A stretch of 9,535 nt of DNA from an uncultured Porphyromonadaceae bacterium (GCA_900555165.1 USKE01000062.1:1-9535); one strand, 5' to 3'. Numbered from the stretch's first letter, positions 1 to 7,172 are shown. Numbers and translations: made by a program. The notes: generated from the letters alone by a model not told the origin.

Positions 1-2
1 CA

Positions 3-767
3 GCCGGTGTAGTGGCCGACGCCTGGAAAGAACGGCCGCAGCGTCTCTTCTTCAAGAGAGTGCGCCTGTGGTACAACCTCGACAACGGGCTCGTCTACCG
101 CGACAACGGCAACGGCAACCGCGAGGCATCGTTCCTGGTATTCTATCAGGAGCAGGGCGCGCCGCGCATCTCCATCGCCAAACATGGCGACACGCAGATC
201 AAATACACGTTCGACTCGCCGCTGGTAGAGGGTATGAACCATGACGCCGACGCCCGTGTCTACGGCAACATCACCCACTACAAGATCGAGTGCGTGTGGA
301 TCAAGGATGACGGCTCGGTGGGCGGCACCTGGACTGTAACCGAAGGCAACCTGGACACCCCGCGCCACGAGTTCGGCAAGGAGGATGAAGTGGATCCGCG
401 CATCCAGGCTCCGGGCCGCTACTACTACCGCATCACCACCAAACGCGCCAATACCGGCGACCAGATCTATACATCAAACTCAAACATTCTCCGCATCGAC
501 GGCGACCCCAACGTGACTGCCATCGGCAACGTTGCAACTGATCACAGCGACGCACTCTTCACCGCGCGTCTCGACCGGGCCACCCGCCGCCTCGATCTGT
601 GGTCGACCCGGCCCATGGGCCGCGTGACGGTATGGGCCGTAAACGGCGCACTGATGACACAGGCCGTCATCGACGACACCGAGGGTTCGCTTGACCTGCA
701 GACTCTCACGCCCGGTGTCTACATCGTAAACGCACTCAACACATCATCACGTTTCATTATACGATGA
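3..767 (+). CDS. Secreted protein with T9SS-like C-terminal tail (3' part only)
   Basis: The reading frame is open from the first complete codon at base 3, so this is the end of a longer gene. A GTG at base 12 could act as a start, but the protein begins there without a signal peptide, so I treat the N terminus as lying outside the window. About 255 residues are visible. The middle part (around window residues 85-165) is beta-rich, with an Fn3/Ig-like pattern (ITHYKIECVW, YYYRITTKRANTG). The last 70 residues resemble a T9SS sorting domain: a strand with GRVTVWAVNG, then the LQTLTPGVYIVNAL strand and a short basic end (FIIR). Family knowledge says such tails direct export across the outer membrane and are cleaved off. 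The stop codon overlaps the start of the next gene (ATGA), which suggests translational coupling within a glucan-utilisation operon. The catalytic or binding role cannot be read from this fragment. Confidence 0.75.
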   Translation, partial: AGVVADAWKERPQRLFFKRVRLWYNLDNGLVYRDNGNGNREASFLVFYQEQGAPRISIAKHGDTQIKYTFDSPLVEGMNHDADARVYGNITHYKIECVWIKDDGSVGGTWTVTEGNLDTPRHEFGKEDEVDPRIQAPGRYYYRITTKRANTGDQIYTSNSNILRIDGDPNVTAIGNVATDHSDALFTARLDRATRRLDLWSTRPMGRVTVWAVNGALMTQAVIDDTEGSLDLQTLTPGVYIVNALNTSSRFIIR

Positions 768-2134
768 GCTTATTGAGAATTATCATGATGTCAGCGCTCA
801 CCGCAGGGGCACTTGCCCCTGCGGCCGGGCGTGACATCAACTATCTGCACCTGTATCTGGTGGGCGAGGCCGCTCCCGGAGGCTGGGACGCCGGACTCCC
901 CGAAGAACTTACCCGCATCGACGGCACCAACAGCTTTGTCTGGGACGGCTGGCTGAAAAAGGGGCAGTTCAAGTTTATCAATGTACGCGGCGACTACAAC
1001 TCGTCGTTCACCGCCACAGTCCGCGACAACGAGACGGTCGGCAACGACCGGCTTATGGAGTTCCGGATAAACTGGAACGGCAACGACAACGGCATAAGCC
1101 CCCACGAAGACTGGAAATTCTATAACGATTACGAAGGGCACTGCCGTATCGTAGTCGACCTCGGTTCGCTGACCATGAAATTCAGGCGCCCCAACCTGGC
1201 CATCGTAGGCGACGCCGCTCTGGGATGGAACGGCCCGTTCGAGCAGATTCTCCACCCTGTCTATGCCAACGACGAGGGGCTGATTCACTGGGACGGCCAG
1301 CTCCAGCAGGGTACGCTGAAGTTCCTGGCCACCGGCGACGACTGGTTTCCATGTTTCAACGCTCCGTGGCAGGATGACCTGCTCGGCGCCGGAACCCACC
1401 AGCTCGTCTACAATACCGCCGACAAGAACGACCAGGGCGAATTCGTCGACTTCACGTACCGGGTGCCCCGTGCCGGAAACTATCATCTGGAATTTGATTT
1501 CGCCAACAATACGGTCAGCGTATCCACAAAGAGCGAACCCGAGCTGTACGGCGCCTTCACCTCGGCGCCAGGCAGGTATGTCATCGCCGTTTCAGACAAC
1601 CGCCGCCTGCATTTCGGCCCGGTGCCCGACAGGCTTTATGTGCGTGCGCTCGGCGGTGGTACGCAGTCCCTCGGCACAAACCAGGGGAACCGTTTCAAGG
1701 CCAACGTGTGGCTCGACGCCGGCGACTACTACAAACTGTGCTATGATCCGGAAGATCCCGAAAACACAGCTTTCAGTCCTAACGCCGACACCGACATAAC
1801 CCGCGGCACAAGCTACAACGTGGCGCCTATGCACGGTTACAGTTACACTGTGCCGCAGTCGGGCAACTATGACGTCACCGTCGATTTCTCGGGCACGGCG
1901 CCCTCGATCTCGGCAGTCAGGAACGTGCCCAGCGCGATTACCGGCGTGACTGACAGCGACATCCCCACGGTCACCGTCAATGACCGCGTGATTGAAGTCG
2001 GCGGCACATTCGGCAGTGTGGTTGTCTGCGGAGTCTCCGGTCAGGTACTCGGCCGCACAGCCCGCACAGCTGTCGAACCGGGCGTGTATGTAGTGAAAGT
2101 CGATTCCCATGTATTCAAAGTAGCCGTACCATAA
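764..2134 (+). CDS. SusE/SusF-like outer-surface glucan-binding protein with T9SS-like tail
   Basis: This 456-residue protein probably binds alpha-glucan at the cell surface for the GH66 enzyme encoded next. Residues 1-22 form a signal peptide of type I style (hydrophobic LLRIIMMSALTAGALAPAAG); there is no lipobox cysteine, unlike classical SusE/F lipoproteins. Three beta-sandwich repeats follow. Repeat 1 (about 27-141) opens with LYLVGEAAPGGWD and contains TRIDG, WDG and GQFKFINV. Repeat 2 (about 144-255) has LAIVGDAALGWNG, IHWDGQL and GTLKFLATGDDW. Repeat 3 (about 258-384) is more diverged (LYVRALGGG, FKANVWL). The last 55 residues (about 402-456) look like a T9SS sorting tail: GSVVVCGVSGQVLG, then EPGVYVVKV and FKVAVP. 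Its start overlaps the preceding stop by 4 bp and the next gene begins 2 bp after its stop. Family membership is well supported; the exact ligand is inferred from the neighbouring GH66. Confidence 0.85.
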   Translation: MSLLRIIMMSALTAGALAPAAGRDINYLHLYLVGEAAPGGWDAGLPEELTRIDGTNSFVWDGWLKKGQFKFINVRGDYNSSFTATVRDNETVGNDRLMEFRINWNGNDNGISPHEDWKFYNDYEGHCRIVVDLGSLTMKFRRPNLAIVGDAALGWNGPFEQILHPVYANDEGLIHWDGQLQQGTLKFLATGDDWFPCFNAPWQDDLLGAGTHQLVYNTADKNDQGEFVDFTYRVPRAGNYHLEFDFANNTVSVSTKSEPELYGAFTSAPGRYVIAVSDNRRLHFGPVPDRLYVRALGGGTQSLGTNQGNRFKANVWLDAGDYYKLCYDPEDPENTAFSPNADTDITRGTSYNVAPMHGYSYTVPQSGNYDVTVDFSGTAPSISAVRNVPSAITGVTDSDIPTVTVNDRVIEVGGTFGSVVVCGVSGQVLGRTARTAVEPGVYVVKVDSHVFKVAVP

Positions 2135-2136
2135 AC

Positions 2137-4173
2137 ATGAACAGTATACGAAAACGCGCCCTGTGCGCCATAAGCGCCCTCGCGGCTCTTGCCTCACCTG
2201 TCATGCAGGCCCAGCAGTGGGGACTCTATGTCACGGGTGGAGAGGGCCAGCTTTCCTGGCCTCCTGAGTCGACAACACCCATGACCCGCATTGACGGCAG
2301 TTTCCATGTGCATCTGACCGACATATACGACGGTTTCAAATTCCGGTTCGCAAACTTCAACGACGGCACGCCCGAACGATTCGCCCCTGCGGGCGACAAG
2401 CATCTCCCCCATTACCGCAACTCGGTATACGAGATGACGGAAGACGGCGGTATGGTCACCGGATATGTGCCCCGCGAGGTCAGCTGGTCAGACAAGATCA
2501 GCACCGCCGACGTGGATCTGTGGACCGACCGCGCCCGCTACAGCCCAGGCGAGGATGTGTGGATACAGTGCTCGAAATTCGCCGAGTATCCCGATGCCCG
2601 GGTGCGGTACCGCCGCGGTGCCGATGTCCTGGCCGAGCACCCGCTGGTGCAGGAATGGTGGAAATGGAATCCGCCCGTGACGGATTTCCAGGGGTATCTG
2701 GTCGACGTCTACCGCCTCGATGCCGACGGTCGCGAGGAGATTCTTGCCTCGATCGGCGTGGATGTGTCGTCTGACTGGAAACGTTTCCCCCGTTACGGCT
2801 ACACAGCCTGGTACGAGCCGGGCAAGGAACAGTATATCGGCGGCGACGTGGCCTTCCTGAACCGCCGCCACATAAATGCCGTGCAGTTTCAGGACTGGCA
2901 CTGGAAACATCACTATCCATATTGCCCCGACGAAACATATACAGACATAGCCAACCGCCAGATTTCGGCAAACGTAATCAGGGAGTTCATCAGTTCGCAG
3001 CACGGCTACAACATGCTCTCTATTTTCTACAACCTGGCGTTCGGCGCGCTTGACCGCGACGGTGCCGAGACCGACGGCGTGCGCCCAGAATGGTATGTCT
3101 ACAAGAACTCGTGGCACGGCGATAAAGACTATCACCCCCTCCCCTCAGAGTGGAAGAGCGACATCTCGATCGTTGACCCCGGAAATACCGACTGGCAGAA
3201 TTATATCGGTGACCGCAACCAGGAGGTCTACGAACATTTCAATTTCGACGGCTATCAGGTAGACCAGCTCGGCAACCGCGGCACGCTCTATGACTACTGG
3301 GGCAACCGCATCGACCTGGCCGAGCGGTACGCGCCTTTCCTAAAAGCGATGAAAAACCGTCACCCCGCCAAGCGTCTGGTGATGAATTCAGTCTCGAAAT
3401 ACGGCTCCAACCAGATCGCGGCCTCGGGCGTGGTCGACGTATGCTATAACGAGATGTGGGCCTCAGAGGCAGACCTGATGGATCTCTATTGGGTAATCTT
3501 CGACAACAACCGGGCCTCGGGCAACACCCTGCGCACCGTATTCGCCGCATACATGAACTATGACTACGGCAAAGACAACTGGGGCAAGACCTTCCACACG
3601 CCCGGCATACTGCTCACCGATGCCTGCATCTTCGCCCTGGGGGGCGCCCACCTTGAGCTCGGCACCGGCGGCAACATGCTCTGCAACGAGTATTTCCCCA
3701 ACACCAACCTGAAACTCGATGCCGCGCTCACCGACGCCATCACGCGCTATTACGACTTTGCCACCGCCTACGAAAACATCCTCTACGACACCAGCCGCGA
3801 ACTCAGTCCCACCATCACCTCGCTTTCGGGCCATAAGCTTTCGGTATGGAACTATCAGAAAGGCCCCCAGCCGCGCCGCATCGTGGTGCACGGCAAGGAA
3901 ACCAACCGCGGCCAGATGGTTTATCATCTGCTGAACTTCACCAACACCAACTCGCTGTCGTGGCGCGATGTCAACGCCGACCGCAACGAGCCCGATTTTC
4001 AGGGCGACATCACCCTGCTGATCGACTCTGACCGCATGGTGTCGCGTGCCTGGGTGGCATCGCCCGACAGCAATGCCTGTGTGCCCCTGATGCTCCCCTT
4101 TACCCAGGAGGGGCGTTCGGTAAAGGTCACCGTGCCCTCGCTAAAATACTGGACCATGCTGGTGCTTGAATAA
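2137..4173 (+). CDS. GH66 dextranase-type glycoside hydrolase with N-terminal SusE/F-like module
   Basis: The 678-residue product looks like a GH66 enzyme, a family that cleaves alpha-1,6-glucan (dextran) or makes cycloisomaltooligosaccharides. Residues 1-25 are a signal peptide ending MQA before QQW. Residues 27-110 (LYVTGG, MTRIDGSFHVHL, FKFRFANF) resemble the SusE/F repeats of the preceding gene. Residues about 122-215 (VDLWTDRARYSPGEDV) fit the GH66 N-terminal beta domain. The barrel spans about 216-545. Asp376 in FDGYQVDQLGNRG sits where the GH66 nucleophile is expected, and Glu439 in VVDVCYNEMW where the acid/base is expected; their spacing is close to that in characterised dextranases. 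Residues about 556-678 form the C-terminal beta domain. No cyclising-enzyme insertion is obvious, so endodextranase is the likelier activity. Unlike its neighbours it has no T9SS-like tail. It is the last gene of the operon and starts 2 bp after the preceding stop. Confidence 0.9.
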   Translation: MNSIRKRALCAISALAALASPVMQAQQWGLYVTGGEGQLSWPPESTTPMTRIDGSFHVHLTDIYDGFKFRFANFNDGTPERFAPAGDKHLPHYRNSVYEMTEDGGMVTGYVPREVSWSDKISTADVDLWTDRARYSPGEDVWIQCSKFAEYPDARVRYRRGADVLAEHPLVQEWWKWNPPVTDFQGYLVDVYRLDADGREEILASIGVDVSSDWKRFPRYGYTAWYEPGKEQYIGGDVAFLNRRHINAVQFQDWHWKHHYPYCPDETYTDIANRQISANVIREFISSQHGYNMLSIFYNLAFGALDRDGAETDGVRPEWYVYKNSWHGDKDYHPLPSEWKSDISIVDPGNTDWQNYIGDRNQEVYEHFNFDGYQVDQLGNRGTLYDYWGNRIDLAERYAPFLKAMKNRHPAKRLVMNSVSKYGSNQIAASGVVDVCYNEMWASEADLMDLYWVIFDNNRASGNTLRTVFAAYMNYDYGKDNWGKTFHTPGILLTDACIFALGGAHLELGTGGNMLCNEYFPNTNLKLDAALTDAITRYYDFATAYENILYDTSRELSPTITSLSGHKLSVWNYQKGPQPRRIVVHGKETNRGQMVYHLLNFTNTNSLSWRDVNADRNEPDFQGDITLLIDSDRMVSRAWVASPDSNACVPLMLPFTQEGRSVKVTVPSLKYWTMLVLE

Positions 4174-4188
4174 GGCTCCCCCACACAC

Positions 4189-4290
4189 CCCTCCCCCATA
4201 ATTCCCATTATTCCCATGACTCCCATAATTCCCATTGCATCAGGCGTGGGAGTTATGGGAGTCATGGGAATAATGGGTGTTATGGGAGGG
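4189..4290. repeat. Large inverted repeat made of 9-bp units; probable two-way terminator
   Basis: Left arm 4189-4234 and right arm 4247-4290 are near-perfect reverse complements (34 of 37 core positions match) around a 12-base loop. Each arm is itself a tandem array with a 9-base period, of the form TCCCATNAN on the left and its complement on the right, four units per arm. The element lies between two converging genes. Its right arm contains the stop codon (4280-4282) and the last codons of the permease gene. A transcript from either side would fold into one very long hairpin, so a transcription-ending or mRNA-protecting role is plausible. There is no clean run of T after the right arm beyond TTTT at 4291-4294. 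Confidence 0.85.
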
Positions 4291-5380
4291 TTTTCTGCGG
4301 AGGGTCTTCCGGAGGGGTCGCGCCGCGCTCAATGAAATACTGGCGGTAATATGCCAGCAAAAGAGTGGTCAGCGGCAACGCTATTATCATGCCGATTATC
4401 CCCATAAGCGTGCCCCATACCGACAGCGACAGCAGAATGATGGCGGGATTCAACCCCATGGCCTTTCCCATGATTTTTGGGGTAAGAATGTAGTCGCAGA
4501 TACACTGGCTCACCACATACACAAGCAGACACTGCCCTAATTCGGTCCAGAATCCGGGCCCCCCGCCCATCGAATCTATAAGGCACACGGCCGCCACCGG
4601 TATCAGCGTCACATACTGGAAATAGGGTATCATGTACAGCACCCCCACAAGTATTCCGAGCACAATGGCCATCGGTATCCCCACAATAGAAAACCCGACA
4701 CAGTAAAATACCGCCGCACACAACGCCAGCAACGCCTGACCGCGGAAATAACGGTTCATGCTGCCGGCTATATCCGAACAGATCTTGAACACTACCGGCC
4801 GGTAGCGCACCGGCACCAGTTGTCTGAAACCGCCCATCATCGTGGGATAATCTATCAGGATGAAGATCACATATATGAATGTCAGCAACCATTCAAGCGT
4901 ATGCAACAGCCAGCTGACAGCCCCCGCGATGAATGACCCGCCCGAACTGACCAGCGATGCGAAATGCGAGCTGCGCACAATCTCGCCGATATTCAGGTCC
5001 TTGACCCACTGGCTGAGCGGCACCGCTATCGATGCGGGCAGGAACGAGGGTGTGGCGCCGTGGCCGCGTTTCAGCATATCCTCAAGCTGGGCCACCTCCT
5101 TAATCACCGACGGCACGAAGAAATATCCCAATGCCACGAGAACCGCCGTCACCTCGATTATCGAGAGTAACGAAGGTAAGACACGCCCTTTCAGACGCAG
5201 CAGCCGCTGATTAAGCTCAACCAGGGGTTCAAGCAGATATGCGATAAGACACGCCAGAAAGAACGGCAACAGCACGTTGCGCAGCGTGTTTATGAGCCAC
5301 ACCACGCCTGCCGCCAGCAACAGGGCTGCCAGAATACGCACAACGCGGTCAAAGGTAAACGGTCTGGATTGTGATGACAT
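4280..5380 (-). CDS. AI-2E family transporter (PerM/YdiK/TqsA superfamily)
   Basis: This is a 366-residue polytopic inner-membrane protein. The reading frame stays open upstream to 5959, but that part is antisense to another gene; the start at 5380 (MSSQSRPFTF) puts a basic N terminus directly before the first membrane helix and gives the usual family length. Predicted helices lie near residues 13-30, 34-52, 68-90, 150-176 and 211-235, with a cluster from 240 to 345. Family signatures include YFRGQALLAL (211-220), GIPMAIVLGILVGVLYMIPY (244-263), LTPKIMGKAMGLNP (299-312) and GIIGMIIALPLT (327-338). The family is named for autoinducer-2 export, but members also act as Na+/H+ antiporters or as exporters of unknown substrates, so the substrate here is unknown. 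The gene ends inside the 9-bp repeat palindrome. It is divergent from the DUF4332 gene; no consensus promoter was seen in between. Confidence 0.9.
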   Translation of the reverse strand: MSSQSRPFTFDRVVRILAALLLAAGVVWLINTLRNVLLPFFLACLIAYLLEPLVELNQRLLRLKGRVLPSLLSIIEVTAVLVALGYFFVPSVIKEVAQLEDMLKRGHGATPSFLPASIAVPLSQWVKDLNIGEIVRSSHFASLVSSGGSFIAGAVSWLLHTLEWLLTFIYVIFILIDYPTMMGGFRQLVPVRYRPVVFKICSDIAGSMNRYFRGQALLALCAAVFYCVGFSIVGIPMAIVLGILVGVLYMIPYFQYVTLIPVAAVCLIDSMGGGPGFWTELGQCLLVYVVSQCICDYILTPKIMGKAMGLNPAIILLSLSVWGTLMGIIGMIIALPLTTLLLAYYRQYFIERGATPPEDPPQKTLP

Positions 5381-5494
5381 ATCTTCATAACAACCGGGCA
5401 CCCGTGAAGGTTGCGGCATGTCGCGGCCGACGCAAACCTTTCTCTCACACACTATGTTACTTATATAAACCTCATACCCAAAAATCATTGACCC

Positions 5495-5902
5495 ATGACT
5501 TACAAAGTAGACCAGATCGAAGGCATCGGCACAGCCTACGCCGCGAAACTGAACGAGCTCGGAATCCATACCACCGACGACCTGCTTGACAGATGCGCCA
5601 CTCCCGCCGGACGCGCGAAACTCGAAGAAGAATCGGCCATTCCGGCAAAACTGATTCTCAAATGGACCAACCACGCCGACCTTATGCGCATAAAAGGTGT
5701 GGCCGGCCAGTTTGCCGAACTGCTCGAGGCCTCGGGGGTCGACACCGTAAAGGAATTGCGCCACCGCGTGCCCGAAAACCTGCACACCCGCCTGCAGGAA
5801 GTAAACGACGTGCGCAATCTCTGCAACCGCGTCCCCTCGCTCGCCGAAGTCAAGGAGATGGTCGAGCAGGCCAAAACCCTCCCCCCGCGCGTCACCTACT
5901 GA
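5495..5902 (+). CDS. DUF4332 helix-hairpin-helix protein
   Basis: The product is a small soluble protein of 135 residues with two helix-hairpin-helix units: IEGIGTAYAAKLNELGI (residues 8-24) and MRIKGVAGQFAELLEASGV (64-82). The phrase LKWTNHADLMRI before the second unit is typical of DUF4332. Helix-hairpin-helix units of this kind usually bind the DNA backbone without sequence specificity, so a role in DNA binding or repair is possible, but no DUF4332 member is defined well enough for me to name a function. There is no signal peptide or membrane segment. It starts at ATG 5495, 114 bases from the divergent permease start, and stands alone; the gene on its 3' side is convergent, with a REP-like element between them. 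Confidence 0.85.
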   Translation: MTYKVDQIEGIGTAYAAKLNELGIHTTDDLLDRCATPAGRAKLEEESAIPAKLILKWTNHADLMRIKGVAGQFAELLEASGVDTVKELRHRVPENLHTRLQEVNDVRNLCNRVPSLAEVKEMVEQAKTLPPRVTY

Positions 5903-5927
5903 TTCATCATCTCCCAAGGGTGTTGCA

Positions 5928-6044
5928 GAAATCAGTTGCCGCCTACATTGTAGGGACATCGCTTTGCGATGTTTGGTTGATAATCAACCAGATAATATAA
6001 CATGCCAAAGGCATGTCCCTACAATTTAGGCGGCAACCGATTCC
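5928..6044. repeat. REP/BIME-like palindromic element with cloverleaf potential
   Basis: An outer stem joins 5928-5959 to 6013-6044 (24 of the inner 25 pairs match: GTTGCCGCCTA at 5935-5945, then ATTGTAGGGACAT with one mismatch between). Inside are three further hairpins: 5956-5972 (ACATCGC, TTT loop, GCGATGT), 5974-5990 (TGGTTGA, TAA, TCAACCA) and 6000-6016 (ACATGCC, AAA loop, GGCATGT). Hairpins 1 and 3 overlap the inner end of the outer stem, so the two forms compete in part. Hairpins 1 and 3 are head-to-head copies of one unit: TTGTAGGGACAT, a three-base stem, TTT, the complementary stem, then ATGT. The variable stem is CGC/GCG in one and GCC/GGC in the other. It lies between convergent genes, as bacterial interspersed mosaic elements commonly do. 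Confidence 0.85.
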
Positions 6045-6064
6045 CATCCTCAGTCATGCGTCTG

Positions 6065-6563
6065 TCAATCGGTGCCGTCGATGGCTTTCCGGTATGCGGC
6101 GAGCCGGTCAGCCCACTCGCTGAATCCGGGGATGTCGCCACGGCTCCAGCATGGACTGTTTCGCCGTGCCGCACCCTAAAGTTGGACCCACGGCGAAACA
6201 GTCCATGCCGTAGCCGTGGTCGACGTGGTAGGTGAACGACCGCTCGAACTCGCGGGCGCGGTCGGGGTCGGGGTCGGTCTTGCGTAGCGAATCCACGACC
6301 GCCCAGTTCCGCGCCGAGGTCTGCGCTGCGTAAAGCCGTTCGAGCACAGGGCCTTTGTCAGGATATTTCAGAAAAAGATCATACCCGAACGCCCGCTCGC
6401 CGTTGCGCTGTGTGGTAGGCCCGTAGGCGCGGAACGCCACAAAGCCGTTCTCCCATGCCAGGTCATCGTTCCGTTCGGGATACACGCGCCCCGAAGGCCC
6501 CGGCCACGCAAGCGCCGTAAGCGGCACCAGCGCCGCCATCAATATTCTGCAAGCTCTTTTCAT
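6065..6563 (-). pseudogene. DUF4861 family secreted protein, broken by internal deletion
   Basis: The start at 6563 gives a signal peptide (MKRACRILMAALVPLTALA before WPGP). The N-terminal part is clear DUF4861 sequence: NDDLAWENGFVAFRAYGP, GYDLFLKYPDKGPVLERLY, FTYHVDHGYGMDCFAVGPTL, GCGTA. Family members run to about 400 residues, but this frame stops after 151 residues at 6108 with an unrelated tail (KQSMLEPWRHPRIQRVG). In another frame, 6065-6150 reads WSRGDIPGFSEWADRL then AYRKAIDGTD and a stop (6065-6067), which looks like the true C terminus of the same family. The middle, perhaps 200 residues, is therefore missing and the two ends are out of frame. At the junction a stretch of the gene is present again in inverted form (6149-6168 against 6189-6208). 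I infer a decayed gene; the family's biochemical role is not known to me. Confidence 0.75.
6149..6208. repeat. Inverted duplication at the deletion junction in the DUF4861 gene
   Basis: Bases 6149-6168 and 6189-6208 are perfect 20-base reverse complements around a 20-base loop. The match continues imperfectly outward on both sides (to about 6134 and 6224), with AGCCGTGG shared. The 6189-6208 arm encodes the conserved MDCFAV stretch of the DUF4861 protein, so it is the original; the 6149-6168 arm is the copy, located exactly where the family sequence breaks off. Confidence 0.85.
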
Positions 6564-6620
6564 CGTAATAAATTCCGGTTCCAAAAAGTTAATCATTCCC
6601 TCCGGAAACCACGAAATTGC

Positions 6621-7058
6621 CTAAGGACTTACACCACCTTTCTTGAGGCGGCTGAGACGCCTGATGTAGTGCCCCGTGCCGATGACAGCGAGCAGAATAC
6701 CGGCAATCCAGTGGAAATGCCCCCAGAATGAACCTTCACCGTAGACAAAAGCCAGCAGTATCGCACCCGAGATGATTTCGGCCAGCATGAGTATTGTCAG
6801 GGCCATTGTCACACCGCGCCCCTTGACGTTGCCTTTCAGTAGGGTTCTGAACCATCCGGCATGCTGTTTCACATGGAAATATCCCAATATCAGGAATGCC
6901 ACGGCGCACACAACGTGAAACACCGACCATATTCCCCATGAATGGCGGTTGCCGTTTTCGGATGCGATATGTATGCCGATGCCGGTAACAATCAGCAGGG
7001 TGAATACCGGTATCATTGACGCGTCGACCTTAAAGATACTTTTTACCTTTGACATCAT
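6621..7058 (-). CDS. DUF4405-like four-helix membrane protein (possible b-type haem protein)
   Basis: The product is 145 residues (or 144 from the second of two adjacent ATG codons). Four membrane helices are predicted near residues 15-31, 45-62, 83-104 and 112-130, followed by a basic cytoplasmic end (YIRRLSRLKK). Histidines lie at helix ends or inside helices: His30, His48, His62, His66, His114, His116 and His130. This spread matches the DUF4405 / cytochrome b561-like pattern, in which paired histidines hold haem, but haem binding is inference. The N-terminal VDASMIPVFTLLIVTGIGIH fits the family opening. The longer upstream frame to 7133 runs through the promoter and is unlikely to be translated. 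The gene is divergent from an AraC-type regulator, which may control it. Confidence 0.75.
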   Translation of the reverse strand: MMSKVKSIFKVDASMIPVFTLLIVTGIGIHIASENGNRHSWGIWSVFHVVCAVAFLILGYFHVKQHAGWFRTLLKGNVKGRGVTMALTILMLAEIISGAILLAFVYGEGSFWGHFHWIAGILLAVIGTGHYIRRLSRLKKGGVSP

Positions 7059-7088
7059 GCGGGTGTTATAGGTTATTCTGTTTTTCTG

Positions 7089-7096
7089 CAAAATTA
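7089..7096 (-). promoter_or_regulatory. -7 box of the DUF4405-like gene
   Basis: On the minus strand this reads TAATTTTG, a perfect match to the Bacteroidetes -7 consensus TAnnTTTG, 30 bases before the start codon at 7058. No good TTTG -33 box is seen at the usual distance; the nearest is a weak TTTC about 20 bases upstream, so an activator may be needed. Confidence 0.6.
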
Positions 7097-7172
7097 CGGC
7101 TGTCGGCGCATGTCTGAAATACCAATCGGCCACATAATATTGTCAATCGGTACGAATCAGCGGCTCTGGAGC

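Noticed and set aside
791..3135. Several long minus-strand frames opposite the operon genes (for example 791-1486, 1592-2197 and 2488-3135)
   Set aside because: They are shadows of GC-rich coding DNA; their peptides are low in recognisable motifs and the plus-strand genes are clear.
5381..5494. Promoters for the divergent permease and DUF4332 genes
   Set aside because: Only boxes with one or two mismatches are present (for example AAGGTTTG on the minus strand and TATGTTAC on the plus strand), and neither has a partner -33 box.
5381..5959. N-terminal extension of the permease frame up to 5959 on the minus strand
   Set aside because: It is antisense to the well-supported DUF4332 gene, and the start at 5380 gives the standard family length with a membrane helix directly after it.
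5928..6044. CRISPR array or integron attC site
   Set aside because: There are only two inverted units rather than direct repeats with spacers, and no cas or integrase gene is present.
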